In this document: positions 1 to 9,332 of the stretch, piece after piece
Numbering within the stretch: position 1 is the first letter of the stretch
Layout of the letters: the number at the start of each line of letters is the position of its first letter
Assembly: GCA_913775265.1 (NCBI GenBank)
Contig: CAJYJH010000056.1
Location: 1 to 64,000, forward strand
Direction: 5' to 3'
Source of the DNA: an uncultured Mucilaginibacter sp.
GTDB taxonomy: Bacteria > Bacteroidota > Bacteroidia > Sphingobacteriales > Sphingobacteriaceae
DNA: 64,000 nucleotides
Made by a program: the position numbers and the translations under genes
Notes under the pieces: generated by a model
Told to the model about the DNA's origin: nothing
What the model saw: the letters and a program-made list of their open reading frames with translations, nothing else
Databases searched by the model: none

Positions 1-374
1 AAGCCGAATCGGAGTTGGTAGCCGGCTTCCATACCGAATTAGGGGGCATGAATTTTGGATTTGTTTTCCTGGCCGAATACTCGATGATGTTCCTGGTGTC
101 GATGATTGCCGTTATTCTGTTTTTAGGTGCCTGGAACACGCCGTTGCCTAACATAGGTAGCCTGAAACTGGCCGACTGGACAACCGGCATCATATGGGGT
201 ATTGTGTGGACGTTTATCAAAACGCTGTTATTAATCGGTGTGCAGATCTGGATACGCTGGACGTTGCCGCGCCTGCGCGTAGATAAACTGATGGATTTAT
301 GCTGGAAGGTGTTGACACCATTGGCGTTTGTGTGCATGATTATATCGGGTATCTGGCGTTTATGGGTGATGTAG
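1..374 (+). CDS. nuoH: NADH-quinone oxidoreductase subunit H, C-terminal part (partial)
   Basis: The gene enters from the left edge; its frame is open from base 3 and stops at 372-374. The visible part begins AESELVAGFHTE, the conserved acidic loop of NuoH, followed by about three hydrophobic helices and the closing helix ending WRLWVM. NuoH is the membrane subunit of complex I that contacts the peripheral arm and lines the quinone site. nuoI follows within about 45 bases and nuoJKLMN continue in the same direction, so this is one operon. The N-terminal two thirds lie outside the window. Confidence 0.95.
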   Translation, partial: AESELVAGFHTELGGMNFGFVFLAEYSMMFLVSMIAVILFLGAWNTPLPNIGSLKLADWTTGIIWGIVWTFIKTLLLIGVQIWIRWTLPRLRVDKLMDLCWKVLTPLAFVCMIISGIWRLWVM

Positions 375-417
375 CTTGCACCGGTTTTTATACCGTAGCA
401 CATTATTAATAGAGTGT

Positions 418-1047
418 TTGCCGTATAATTCACGGCTTTCAAAAAGTATAAGATTGTTATTAAAAAATACATATAAAGGTTTTATTACAGCTTGCCAGGG
501 CATGCTGCTTACGTTACGTCATTTTTTTGGCGGTAAAAGTAAACGCGAGATTGTGCCGGTAAAAGCCGAGAACTACTTTGAGAGTATCGAGAAAGGCACC
601 AACACCATACAATACCCTAAGCAAAAACTTCCGGTGCCCGAGGTGGGGCGCTACCAGTTAGAAGTTGAAATAGACGATTGTATTGTTTGTGATTTGTGTG
701 CCAAGATATGCCCGGTTGACTGTATCGACATTGAATCGATTAAGGCTACGCAGGCTATCGGGCAAACGTCTGATGGCTCGACCAAAAGGTTGTATGCTGC
801 TAAGTTTGATATTGACATGGCCAAGTGCCTGTACTGTGGCTTATGTACCGTGGTTTGCCCAACCGAGTGCATCACCATGACTAATCAATACGACCGCACG
901 GTGTACAAACTGGGCGATCTAACCTATAGTTTCTCGGATATGAGCCCTGAGCTGGTAGCCGAGAAAAAGGAAGAATTTGAAAAGCAGCAAGCCGAACGCC
1001 TGGCTGCAAAACAAGCAGCCCTGAAAAGCAAGGAGGGAGGCGCATGA
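418..1047 (+). CDS. nuoI: NADH-quinone oxidoreductase subunit I (two [4Fe-4S] ferredoxin)
   Basis: Peripheral-arm subunit that passes electrons toward the quinone site. Two CxxCxxCxxxC clusters are visible: CIVCDLCAKICP and CLYCGLCTVVCP, the usual pair of 4Fe-4S sites. The start is uncertain. The frame is open from a TTG at 376, with further TTGs at 418 and 454, but the first ATG (502) would remove the amphipathic N-terminal helix that precedes TLRHFF. TTG 418 gives a normal-looking N-terminus. The C-terminus is Lys/Glu/Ala-rich and probably coiled. The stop overlaps the nuoJ start (ATGA). Confidence 0.9.
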   Translation: MPYNSRLSKSIRLLLKNTYKGFITACQGMLLTLRHFFGGKSKREIVPVKAENYFESIEKGTNTIQYPKQKLPVPEVGRYQLEVEIDDCIVCDLCAKICPVDCIDIESIKATQAIGQTSDGSTKRLYAAKFDIDMAKCLYCGLCTVVCPTECITMTNQYDRTVYKLGDLTYSFSDMSPELVAEKKEEFEKQQAERLAAKQAALKSKEGGA

Positions 1048-1592
1048 GTTTGATTACCGTAATGTTTTATTTGATGGCTGTAATTGCCATCGGTTCAGCA
1101 TTATATGTTGCTGCCAGTAAAAATCTGGTGCGCTCGGTATTTATGTTTTTTGCCACATTGTTTGCTTTGGCAGGTTTGTACGTATTGTCGCTTGCCGATT
1201 TTGTTGCAGTAACGCAGGTTGTGGTATACGTAGGTGGTATATTAGTGCTCATATTATTTGCCTTTATGCTGTCGGGTCGCGAGTCTCTGGCTGTACTGGC
1301 GCAGCAAACTAACAGGCTGATTGCCGTTAATAAATTACCTGCTATGTTGGTGGCGCTTGCATTTTTTGGCTCGCTGGCTTATGTGTTTTTCAATGCACAT
1401 ATTGATGATGCCGCCTGGTTGCAGGATGCCGTCGCCAGCCAGAAAGTATTTACACCGCAGGATGTAACTATTAACCATTTAGGCGTAAACCTGATGACGA
1501 CCTATCTGCTTCCGTTTGAAGTGATTTCGATTTTGTTACTGATGGCTTTGGTAGGCGCAGCCCACTTGTCCAGAAAGGAAGCCGAGGCATGA
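1044..1592 (+). CDS. nuoJ: NADH-quinone oxidoreductase subunit J
   Basis: A 182-residue membrane protein with about five hydrophobic helices. It carries the NuoJ segment ADFVAVTQVVVYVGGILVL, which contains the pi-bulge helix of the family. It forms part of the proton-pumping membrane arm of complex I. It overlaps nuoI by four bases at its start and nuoK by four bases at its end, so translation of the three genes is probably coupled. Confidence 0.95.
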   Translation: MSLITVMFYLMAVIAIGSALYVAASKNLVRSVFMFFATLFALAGLYVLSLADFVAVTQVVVYVGGILVLILFAFMLSGRESLAVLAQQTNRLIAVNKLPAMLVALAFFGSLAYVFFNAHIDDAAWLQDAVASQKVFTPQDVTINHLGVNLMTTYLLPFEVISILLLMALVGAAHLSRKEAEA

Positions 1593-1894
1593 TAACGCTG
1601 ACCCATTACCTGCTGGTGAGTGCCGCTTTATTTAGCATAGGTTTGTATGTAATCTTATCAAAACGGAATGCCATACAAATACTGATAGGTATTGAACTGA
1701 TGCTCAATGCGGCTATTTTGAACCTTGTGGCCTTTGGTAAGTTTGATAAAATTAACAACGGCGGACAGAGCTTCGCGCTTTTTGCCATCGTGCTGGCCGC
1801 AGCAACAACCGCAGTAGCTTTGGCCATCGTACTTAACGTTTACCGTCGTTATAAAACCATTGATCCTGATAAAATTAACCAGTTAAAAGATTGA
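1589..1894 (+). CDS. nuoK: NADH-quinone oxidoreductase subunit K
   Basis: At 101 residues with three transmembrane helices this has the standard NuoK size and topology. Glu36 in LIGIELMLNA matches the conserved membrane glutamate of the proton pathway, and the second conserved Glu is missing from none of the visible helices that normally carry it as far as I can judge by eye. It overlaps nuoJ by four bases, and its TGA is followed after one base by the TTG start of nuoL. It belongs to the MrpC-like part of the membrane arm. Confidence 0.95.
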   Translation: MITLTHYLLVSAALFSIGLYVILSKRNAIQILIGIELMLNAAILNLVAFGKFDKINNGGQSFALFAIVLAAATTAVALAIVLNVYRRYKTIDPDKINQLKD

Positions 1895-1895
1895 G

Positions 1896-3956
1896 TTGAC
1901 TTCTACTTCGCCACATATTGATACCGTAGTTGTAACCTGCACTTTGCTGGCTGCAGGCTTACCGTTGGTGGCCTCTGCCGTCAACTTTTTGCTGCCCGCC
2001 AAAACCGGTAAGGCATCCGGCTGGCTATCGGTGCTGGCAATCTTGGGTAGTTTGGCTTTTGCCGGTATTGTTTTTAATAAGGTTTGGAATGCAGGGGAGT
2101 GGTCGGTGCAACAAGAGTGGTTTACTATCGGTAACACCAAGGTATATGGTGGGCTTTTATTTAATAATTTATCGGCGCTGATGTTGTTACTGGTTTCGGC
2201 TATTGCTTTGCCGGTACATATTTATTCTACAGCGTACATCAAACCTGCCGAACAAAACCGGTACTTTACTTATCTCAGCTTTTTCTGCTTTAGTATGCTG
2301 GCTTTAGTGGTAGTTAACAATTTGGTGATGCTTTATGCCTTTTGGGAGTTGGTGGGTTTTTCGTCATACTTACTTATTGGTTTCTGGTTCACCCGCGACA
2401 ACGCCGTTAAAGCCAACAAAAAGGCGTTCATCATTAACCGTATAGGCGATATTGGCTTGCTTAGCGCCATCATCATCTTGTTTGTGCAGTATCATACCTT
2501 TGATTTGGCAGCGTTATTCGGGCATAACGGCTTGGTGTTCAATTCATCAATTCATGATGGAGTATGGGTTGCAGCCACTAACCAGTTGCCCTCCGTTTGG
2601 CAATTTACTGCTTTTGCAGGAATTTTTTTGGCGGTGGCGGCCAAATCAGCACAGTTTCCGTTGCACACCTGGCTGCCCGATGCAATGGAAGGCCCCACAT
2701 CAGTATCAGCTTTAATACACGCGGCTACTATGGTGGCGGCAGGCGTGTTTTTGTTGTGCAGGGTATATCCGTTGTTCAATACCACAGAGTTAGATATACT
2801 GGCTATTGTAGGTTGTTTTACGGCCTTTATGGCGGCAACTATTGCGTTAACGCAAAACGATTTAAAACGCATATTAGCCTATTCTACTATATCGCAGTTA
2901 GGCTACATGATCATGGCCATGGGTATTGACGCCTACGCGTCATCGCTTTTCCATTTGGTTACCCATGCTTTCTTCAAAAGTCTGCTGTTTTTATGCGCCG
3001 GCGTTATCATCCACGAAGTGCAGCACATCAAGGATGAACATCAGTTAGACATCGACCCGCAAAACATTTTATACATGGGTGGCTTGCGTAAAAAAATGCC
3101 GGTTACCTTTATTGCCACGGTAGTTGGCTGCTTGGCCTTGGTCGGTCTGCCGTTAACCTCCGGTTATTTATCTAAAGACAGTATTTTAATTCAGGCATTC
3201 GAGTGGGCCGAGGCTAAGGCCTGGTATTATAAAATTCTGCCGGTCAGTATTTTACTCACCAGTGGTTTAACTGCCTTTTATGTGGCCCGCCTGATATTCA
3301 AAGTGTTTTTCGGTGAGTTCAAATTGAAAGAAATACTGCCTGATATTAACCTGCATGTTAGTGATGGCAGTTTGGCGTATCGTCTGCCACTAATCTTGCT
3401 GGCGCTTTGCTCGCTGTTCCCACTGTTTTCATTGAATCCGTTCTTGTATGAACATGCTTGGTTGTTTAAAGGCTTTTTGCCGGTAGATCACTTAGCCCGC
3501 GAAAACGTATACCACACCATTGTGCCTGCTGTAGTAAACATCATGAGTGTATTTGTAGTATACTGGGCTTACGCAGTTTATATTCAGCAGCGTAAATTGG
3601 TATTTACTCAAAATAGCTTTCTGTTCAGGTTGTCGTATCACCACTGGTACATTGATACGTTTTACCAACAGGTTATTGTTAAAGCAGTTATGGCTTTTAG
3701 TCGCGCTCTGTTTTGGTTTGACCGGCAGGTAATTGATGGCTTAATACATTCGTTTACCAGTGCCGGAAAGTTTTTAGCGGGCCTGAGTGCCTGGGCCGAT
3801 CGTTATTTAGTCGACGGCTTTTTATTATTGATTACTCAGGTGGTTAAGGGCATCGGCAGTTTCTTCCGCAGTTTTCAGGGCGGCAAGGTGCAGTACTACT
3901 TATATAGCATGCTGATTTTGATACTTACCCTGTTTATTATTAAAATATTGATCTGA
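1896..3956 (+). CDS. nuoL: NADH-quinone oxidoreductase subunit L (antiporter-like)
   Basis: A 686-residue distal antiporter-like subunit of complex I. The signature TWLPDAMEGPTSVSALIHAATMVAAG is split by the core helix pair, and YSTISQLGYMIMAMG follows as in other NuoL proteins. The C-terminal part holds the long lateral helix and a last membrane anchor (YLYSMLILILTLFIIKILI). The start is a TTG one base after the nuoK stop; there is no upstream in-frame ATG and the next downstream ATG would delete the first helices. It is followed after five bases by nuoM. Confidence 0.95.
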   Translation: MTSTSPHIDTVVVTCTLLAAGLPLVASAVNFLLPAKTGKASGWLSVLAILGSLAFAGIVFNKVWNAGEWSVQQEWFTIGNTKVYGGLLFNNLSALMLLLVSAIALPVHIYSTAYIKPAEQNRYFTYLSFFCFSMLALVVVNNLVMLYAFWELVGFSSYLLIGFWFTRDNAVKANKKAFIINRIGDIGLLSAIIILFVQYHTFDLAALFGHNGLVFNSSIHDGVWVAATNQLPSVWQFTAFAGIFLAVAAKSAQFPLHTWLPDAMEGPTSVSALIHAATMVAAGVFLLCRVYPLFNTTELDILAIVGCFTAFMAATIALTQNDLKRILAYSTISQLGYMIMAMGIDAYASSLFHLVTHAFFKSLLFLCAGVIIHEVQHIKDEHQLDIDPQNILYMGGLRKKMPVTFIATVVGCLALVGLPLTSGYLSKDSILIQAFEWAEAKAWYYKILPVSILLTSGLTAFYVARLIFKVFFGEFKLKEILPDINLHVSDGSLAYRLPLILLALCSLFPLFSLNPFLYEHAWLFKGFLPVDHLARENVYHTIVPAVVNIMSVFVVYWAYAVYIQQRKLVFTQNSFLFRLSYHHWYIDTFYQQVIVKAVMAFSRALFWFDRQVIDGLIHSFTSAGKFLAGLSAWADRYLVDGFLLLITQVVKGIGSFFRSFQGGKVQYYLYSMLILILTLFIIKILI

Positions 3957-3961
3957 ACCTG

Positions 3962-5560
3962 ATGAACATGCTTACGCTCTTTATATTTATACCTGCACTG
4001 TTTGGGTTGCTCATACTGGTTTTGCCCGATAACTTAAAGCAAACCTTTAAATATATTACCCTAGCGGCCACATTAATTCAATTAGCCTTAGGGATATACC
4101 TGTATCTTAATTTTAAAACAGGTGCAGAGTTTGCCGGCATTAATCACGAGCAGCAATTTCAGTTTGTGCAAAAGCTGCCCTGGATCAGTTTGAACCTGGG
4201 AAACGCGGGCCGCATGCAGGTAGACTATTTTGTGGGCATCGACGGGATATCTGTGCTTATGCTGGTAATGACGGCCGTGGTAATGGTAATTGCCGTATTA
4301 GCATCTTGGGAAATTAAGCGAAATCTGAAAGGATTTTTTGCCTTGTTTTTGATGCTGGACATGGCCGTGGCGGGAGTGTTCTGCGCGCTGGATTTCTTTT
4401 TGTTTTACCTGTTTTACGAGCTGATGCTGTTGCCGCTATACTTTTTGATTGGTATGTGGGGCGGTGTAAGGCGCGAGTATGCGGCTATCAAATTCTTTTT
4501 ATATACGCTGTTTGGTTCGGTGTTTATGCTGCTTATCATGGTGGGCTTGTATTTATCGGTAACAGATCCGGGTACTGGCAACCACACTTTCAATCTCATC
4601 AGCATGATGAACCCGGCTAATTATTCCGAAGGCTCGGTGTTTTCTTTAACGAGTCATCAAATGCTGTTTGGTATACCGGCAAGGGTGTTGGGCTTTACAG
4701 TAATATTTATTGCATTTGCCATTAAAGTGCCGGTGGTGCCATTGCACACCTGGCTGCCCGATGCACACGTAGAGGCTCCTACACCGGTATCTATTATACT
4801 GGCGGGGGTGCTGCTTAAAGTCGGAGGTTATGGTATCATCCGCATCTGTATGGGTATATTCCCCGAAGTGGCCATGTCCGGCGCGTTTTGGTTGGGATTG
4901 TTAGGTGTAATTTCCATCATCTACGGAGCTCTTAATGCCCTTGCACAACGCGATTTAAAGCGATTGATCGCTTATTCATCTGTATCGCACATGGGCTTTG
5001 TTTTATTAGGCTTAGCGTCTTTAACCGCCGAAGGCGTTAGCGGTGCCATGATGCAAATGGTAAGTCACGGGTTTTTATCGTCGATGTTATTCTTTCTGGT
5101 TGGAATCATTTACGAACGTGTGCACGACCGTGATATCTATAACTTCCGCGGGTTGGCCACTACTATGCCGCAATATACCACCTTTGTGATGATTGCCTTT
5201 TTCGCATCATTGGGTTTACCTGGTTTCTCAGCGTTTGTAGCTGAGGCCTTCACACTGGCGGGCACTTTTAAATCAGAGCTTGTACCCCATTGGATGGCCG
5301 TTTGCGGCTCCGTTGGCATACTGTTAAGTGCTGCGTACTTTTTGTGGACATTGCAGCGTATGTTCTTCGGTAAAGAGCTATTAAAAGGCGGCGAAAGCTG
5401 GAAACAGTCGCTCACCGGTTTAAAAGTGCGCGAAAAGCTGGCCTTATTCCCGCTGGCTGTTTTGGCCTTGGCTTTAGGCGTCATGCCATCGCTGGTATTC
5501 GGCAAGATAAACGATTCGGTGCTGGCCCTGATTGAGTTTACTAAACAAGTGGTTCGTTAA
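3962..5560 (+). CDS. nuoM: NADH-quinone oxidoreductase subunit M (antiporter-like)
   Basis: A 532-residue polytopic protein of the NuoM family. Visible landmarks are MLLPLYFLIGMWGG, where the key Glu of the E-L-M-L-L-P motif sits, then HTWLPDAHVEAPTPVS and KRLIAYSSVSHMGFVLLG. It is one of the three Mrp-antiporter-like proton-pumping modules of complex I. The length is slightly above the usual 490-510 because of loops around residues 75-90 and 190-220. It sits between nuoL and nuoN with gaps of 5 and 3 bases. Confidence 0.95.
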   Translation: MNMLTLFIFIPALFGLLILVLPDNLKQTFKYITLAATLIQLALGIYLYLNFKTGAEFAGINHEQQFQFVQKLPWISLNLGNAGRMQVDYFVGIDGISVLMLVMTAVVMVIAVLASWEIKRNLKGFFALFLMLDMAVAGVFCALDFFLFYLFYELMLLPLYFLIGMWGGVRREYAAIKFFLYTLFGSVFMLLIMVGLYLSVTDPGTGNHTFNLISMMNPANYSEGSVFSLTSHQMLFGIPARVLGFTVIFIAFAIKVPVVPLHTWLPDAHVEAPTPVSIILAGVLLKVGGYGIIRICMGIFPEVAMSGAFWLGLLGVISIIYGALNALAQRDLKRLIAYSSVSHMGFVLLGLASLTAEGVSGAMMQMVSHGFLSSMLFFLVGIIYERVHDRDIYNFRGLATTMPQYTTFVMIAFFASLGLPGFSAFVAEAFTLAGTFKSELVPHWMAVCGSVGILLSAAYFLWTLQRMFFGKELLKGGESWKQSLTGLKVREKLALFPLAVLALALGVMPSLVFGKINDSVLALIEFTKQVVR

Positions 5561-5563
5561 ACT

Positions 5564-7063
5564 ATGCCGCAGCTCTTGCCCAACATATCAGCCCTGCTCA
5601 ATAATGTCACCGATAGTTTAGACATGTTCCGTCCGGAACTATGCCTCATCGTGCTTTTCTTGCTGGTGATGGCTTGCGACCTGATATATGCAAGCAACAA
5701 GGGACGTGCCTGTCGCATGCTTACCTGTGCCGGTTTGTTGCTGGTGCTGGTGGCCAACTGGGGTGAGTATATCGAGACGGACGATAACGTTTTGTTCTTA
5801 TTTAACGGCAGTCTGATTTTGCACCACAGCAACATCGTACTTAAAATGATTATTGATGCCGTGGCATTTGCTATTGTATTGTTTTTCCCGTGGGATGATC
5901 AGTTGCGAAAACATGGTAAAGGTATGGGAGACGCTTACACCATTATTACCGCATCTGTTTTAGGTTTGCATGTAATGGTTATGTCGAGTACTTTACTCAC
6001 CATATTCTTGTCTGTCGAGATGGTGTCCATTGCTTCTTACTTGTTAGTAGCCTACCGTACCGAGAGCGGGTTTAGTGCCGAAGCCGGTTTAAAATATGTG
6101 TTGTTTGGTATGGCTGCCTCAGCTGTAATGCTTTACGGCATATCCTTATTTTACGGACTGAGTGGTACGCTCAATTTATTTGACGGGAATTTAATTACGC
6201 ATCTGCAGCAGGCCGATACAGCCATGGTAACGTTGGCTGTCGTTTTAATTTTGGCAGGCATCGGCTTCAAATTATCGGTTGTGCCATTGCATTTTTGGGT
6301 GCCCGATGTTTATCAGGGCGCTGCAACACCGGTTACAGCTTATCTTTCAATATTGCCTAAAATTGCCGGCTTTGGTTTACTCGTTACCTTTTTAACTCCG
6401 TTTATTGCCGATCCGGCCTGGAAACAGGTAGATTATGTTACACTGTTATCAGTAGCGGGCATCATTACCATGATTGCAGGTAACTTTGCTGCTGTATGGC
6501 AACAGAATGTAAAACGATTGCTGGCCTATTCAGGTATCGGTCATACCGGATTTGCGCTGATGGCCGTAGTTACTTTTAGTGCACAGGGTATTAAAGCATT
6601 AAATTTTTACTTGGCCGTATATGCCGTTGCAAACTTAGGTACTTTAATGCTCGCCAGTTACTTCGCCAACACCATGAAAGCCGAAAATCTGGATGATTAT
6701 AAAGGTTTAGGTTTCAAATACCCTGTAGCTTCTGTATGTTTCGTGATATTGTTGATATCGCTTACCGGCATACCGGTTTCAGCTGGCTTTAATGCTAAGG
6801 TAATCGTATTCTCTGCCGTTTATGAAGTTTATCAGCAAGGGCATAACGTGATGCTGTTAACTTTGCTTATGACCGGTGCGGTAACCACCGTGGTATCGCT
6901 GTTTTATTATCTTAAAATACCGCTATACCTGTTCCTCAAAAAACAGGAGTCTGAAATCCACGAGTATCCTTCCTATAAAAAGCTACTGGTCATGGTTGTT
7001 ATTTTATCTGCTCTAATAATTTTGTTAGGTATATTCCCCGATTTGCTGGCTAACTTGATGTAA
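5564..7063 (+). CDS. nuoN: NADH-quinone oxidoreductase subunit N (antiporter-like)
   Basis: A 499-residue membrane protein, the last gene of this nuo operon. NuoN features include VEMVSIASYLLVAY, the motif FWVPDVYQGAATPVTAYLS and KRLLAYSGIGHTGFALM. About 14 helices are visible. It forms the proximal antiporter-like module, next to NuoK. No strong terminator follows; only a modest stem (CGCATT 7076-7081 with AATGCG 7109-7114) is seen. Confidence 0.95.
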   Translation: MPQLLPNISALLNNVTDSLDMFRPELCLIVLFLLVMACDLIYASNKGRACRMLTCAGLLLVLVANWGEYIETDDNVLFLFNGSLILHHSNIVLKMIIDAVAFAIVLFFPWDDQLRKHGKGMGDAYTIITASVLGLHVMVMSSTLLTIFLSVEMVSIASYLLVAYRTESGFSAEAGLKYVLFGMAASAVMLYGISLFYGLSGTLNLFDGNLITHLQQADTAMVTLAVVLILAGIGFKLSVVPLHFWVPDVYQGAATPVTAYLSILPKIAGFGLLVTFLTPFIADPAWKQVDYVTLLSVAGIITMIAGNFAAVWQQNVKRLLAYSGIGHTGFALMAVVTFSAQGIKALNFYLAVYAVANLGTLMLASYFANTMKAENLDDYKGLGFKYPVASVCFVILLISLTGIPVSAGFNAKVIVFSAVYEVYQQGHNVMLLTLLMTGAVTTVVSLFYYLKIPLYLFLKKQESEIHEYPSYKKLLVMVVILSALIILLGIFPDLLANLM

Positions 7064-7349
7064 ACCCAATGTTAGCGCATTCGCCAAGTAAAATGACGCG
7101 TCATGCTAAATGCGTATAAATACTTGGATTTCGTGCCCGCAAACAGCAGTAATTGAATAGGTACTTACGACTTTCAAATTGAACGATTTATAATTCAATT
7201 TGAATTGTATTTCGTAAAGCACTGTATACCAATGTCTTAATTCATCGTAGTTGTAATTTTACCAACATCTTTTTTAATGCTTTTTTCATGACAATCAATG
7301 TCGTGTTTAAACCGCAAAAAATTGTACTTTCGTGGCTTCATTTCAAATC
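7064..7349. other. Intergenic region, nuoN to PurF-like gene
   Basis: An AT-rich gap of 286 bases with no convincing ORF. It contains the perfect palindrome TGACGCGTCA at 7094-7103, nested inside a weak CGCATT/AATGCG stem (7076-7114) that may end the nuo transcript, and near its right end the promoter-like box at 7325-7332. Nothing else is recognised. Confidence 0.6.
7325..7332 (+). promoter_or_regulatory. -7 promoter box of the PurF-like gene
   Basis: TACTTTCG, one mismatch from the Bacteroidota TAnnTTTG consensus, lies 17 bases before the ATG at 7350. It overlaps the alternative GTG at 7332 and therefore argues against that start. Confidence 0.45.
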
Positions 7350-9257
7350 ATGAGCGATCAGATTAAGCATGAATGCGGCGTAGCTTTTATACGTTTGCGT
7401 AAACCCCTCTCATATTATCAGCAAAAGTATGGTACGGCAATGTACGGCTTAAATAAGCTGTACTTATTGATGGAAAAGCAACACAACCGCGGCCAGGACG
7501 GGGCAGGTGTGGCTACCATAAAACTGAACGTAGAGCCAGGCAACCGCTATATTAGCCGCCACCGTTCAATGGCCAGCAATGCTGTTGCCGACATCTTCGA
7601 ATACATTCAGAAGAAATTTGCCGAGGTAGAAAAGCTTCATCCCGAAAAGATGAAGGATGCTGATTGGCTAAAAGAAAACATCAGCTTTACTGGCGAAGTT
7701 TTGTTGGGTCACCTCCGTTATGGTACCCACGGCAAAAACAGCATTGAAAGCTGCCACCCGTTTTTGCGTCAGAACAACTGGATGACCCGTAACCTTGTGA
7801 TTGCAGGTAACTTTAACATGACCAATGTTGATGAGTTACTACAGCAGTTGTATGCTTTAGGACAGCACCCTAAAGAAAAAGCCGATACCGTAACCGTGCT
7901 CGAGAAAATCGGTCATTTTTTGGATTCGGAAGTACAAGGTTTGTTTGATCAGTTTAAACGCGAAGGCAACGACGATAACATTGAGATCAGTAAAATGATT
8001 GGCGACAGCTTAAATGTAGCCAAGATATTGAAAAAGTCGGCCAAGAACTGGGATGGTGGCTATACCATCGCAGGTATACTCGGCCATGGCGATGCATTCA
8101 TTATGCGCGATCCGTCAGGTATTCGTCCTGCTTTCTATTACTATGATGATGAAATAGTAGTAGCTACCTCAGAGCGCCCGGCCATACAAACTGCGTTTAA
8201 TATTCCTTTAGATAAAATACAGGAGGTTAAGCCGGGCCACGCACTCATCATTAAAAAGGATGGCAGCTTTAGCGAGCAGCAATTTAGTGAGCCAAAAGAG
8301 AAAAAATCATGCTCGTTTGAGCGTATTTATTTCTCTCGTGGCAGTGATGCATCTATTTATCGTGAGCGTAAGCAATTAGGACGTTTGTTGTGTAAACAGA
8401 TATTGGAAACTGTTGAATACGATATTAAAAACACAGTGTTCTCTTACATCCCCAACACAGCCGAGATTGCGTTTTACGGTATGGTGGAAGGAGTTAATAA
8501 ATATGTTAAACAATACCAGCGCGATCGCCTGCTTAACCGCGACGATAAAATCAGCGACGAGGAATTGACCGAAGTGTTGAGCCTTGCTCCGCGTGTTGAA
8601 AAGATAGCCATTAAAGATGTTAAGCTGCGTACCTTCATAACACAAGATGCAGATCGAAGCGAGATGGTGGCTCATGTTTACGATACTACTTACGGCTTGA
8701 TCAATCGTGACACAGATACACTGGTTATCTTAGATGACTCGATTGTACGAGGTACTACGTTAAAGCAAAGCATCCTGAAGATACTGGACCGTTTAGGGCC
8801 AAAGCGTATTATCGTAGTATCATCCGCACCGCAGATTCGTTATCCTGATTGTTACGGTATCGACATGTCGCGCATGGGAGAGTTCGTTGCTTTTGAAGCA
8901 GCGGTGAGCTTGCTGAAAGAGAGTGGACAGGAAAGCATTTTGGTTGACGCTTATCAGAAAGCTAAAGCGAGCCTGTCGCAGCCTAAAGAAGAAGTTCAAA
9001 ACTACGTAAAGGCTATTTACGAGCCGTTTACCGACCAGCAGATTTCGGACAGGATTGCACAGATCATCACTCCTAAAAATATTAATGCAGAGGTGCAGGT
9101 AATTTACCAAACACTTGAGAATTTACACACTGCTTGTCCGGATCATCTGGGCGATTGGTATTTTTCGGGTAATTACCCTACACCGGGTGGTAACAAAGTG
9201 GTTAACCGCGCTTTTGCCAACTGGATGGAAGGTAAAAACCAGCGTGCTTACATGTAA
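7350..9257 (+). CDS. PurF-like class II glutamine amidotransferase / phosphoribosyltransferase
   Basis: The protein has two domains. The N-terminal part is an Ntn-type glutaminase: MSDQIKHE would be removed to expose Cys9 (ECGVAF), the position of the PurF nucleophile, and HNRGQDGAG and HLRYGTHG are typical of the fold. The C-terminal part is a type I phosphoribosyltransferase with the PRPP loop VILDDSIVRGTT and PQIRYPDCYGIDM. The reaction expected is glutamine plus PRPP to phosphoribosylamine. At 635 residues it is over 100 longer than ordinary PurF, with extra helices after the glutaminase. Bacteroidota commonly have such a long form; whether a short PurF exists elsewhere is not visible. 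The ATG at 7350 is preferred to a GTG at 7332. Confidence 0.85.
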   Translation: MSDQIKHECGVAFIRLRKPLSYYQQKYGTAMYGLNKLYLLMEKQHNRGQDGAGVATIKLNVEPGNRYISRHRSMASNAVADIFEYIQKKFAEVEKLHPEKMKDADWLKENISFTGEVLLGHLRYGTHGKNSIESCHPFLRQNNWMTRNLVIAGNFNMTNVDELLQQLYALGQHPKEKADTVTVLEKIGHFLDSEVQGLFDQFKREGNDDNIEISKMIGDSLNVAKILKKSAKNWDGGYTIAGILGHGDAFIMRDPSGIRPAFYYYDDEIVVATSERPAIQTAFNIPLDKIQEVKPGHALIIKKDGSFSEQQFSEPKEKKSCSFERIYFSRGSDASIYRERKQLGRLLCKQILETVEYDIKNTVFSYIPNTAEIAFYGMVEGVNKYVKQYQRDRLLNRDDKISDEELTEVLSLAPRVEKIAIKDVKLRTFITQDADRSEMVAHVYDTTYGLINRDTDTLVILDDSIVRGTTLKQSILKILDRLGPKRIIVVSSAPQIRYPDCYGIDMSRMGEFVAFEAAVSLLKESGQESILVDAYQKAKASLSQPKEEVQNYVKAIYEPFTDQQISDRIAQIITPKNINAEVQVIYQTLENLHTACPDHLGDWYFSGNYPTPGGNKVVNRAFANWMEGKNQRAYM

Positions 9258-9275
9258 TTAAATAACAATGTAAAT

Positions 9276-9318
9276 AAAACGAAAGGTCCGGATGCAAAAC
9301 ATTCGGCCCTTTCGTTTT
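9276..9318. terminator. Rho-independent terminator, bidirectional
   Basis: A 19-bp stem (left arm from 9276, right arm ending 9318) around a five-base CAAAA loop, with one mismatch and one G-U pair, flanked by A-run and T-run. It serves the PurF-like gene on the plus strand and the convergent small exported protein gene on the minus strand. Confidence 0.9.
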
Positions 9319-9332
9319 ATAGCATGATCTTA

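Noticed and set aside
651..878. Minus-strand ORF inside nuoI
   Set aside because: Shadow of the coding strand, no domain and no start context.
7094..7103. TGACGCGTCA as an operator
   Set aside because: It is nested in a weak terminator-like stem and has no regulator gene nearby.
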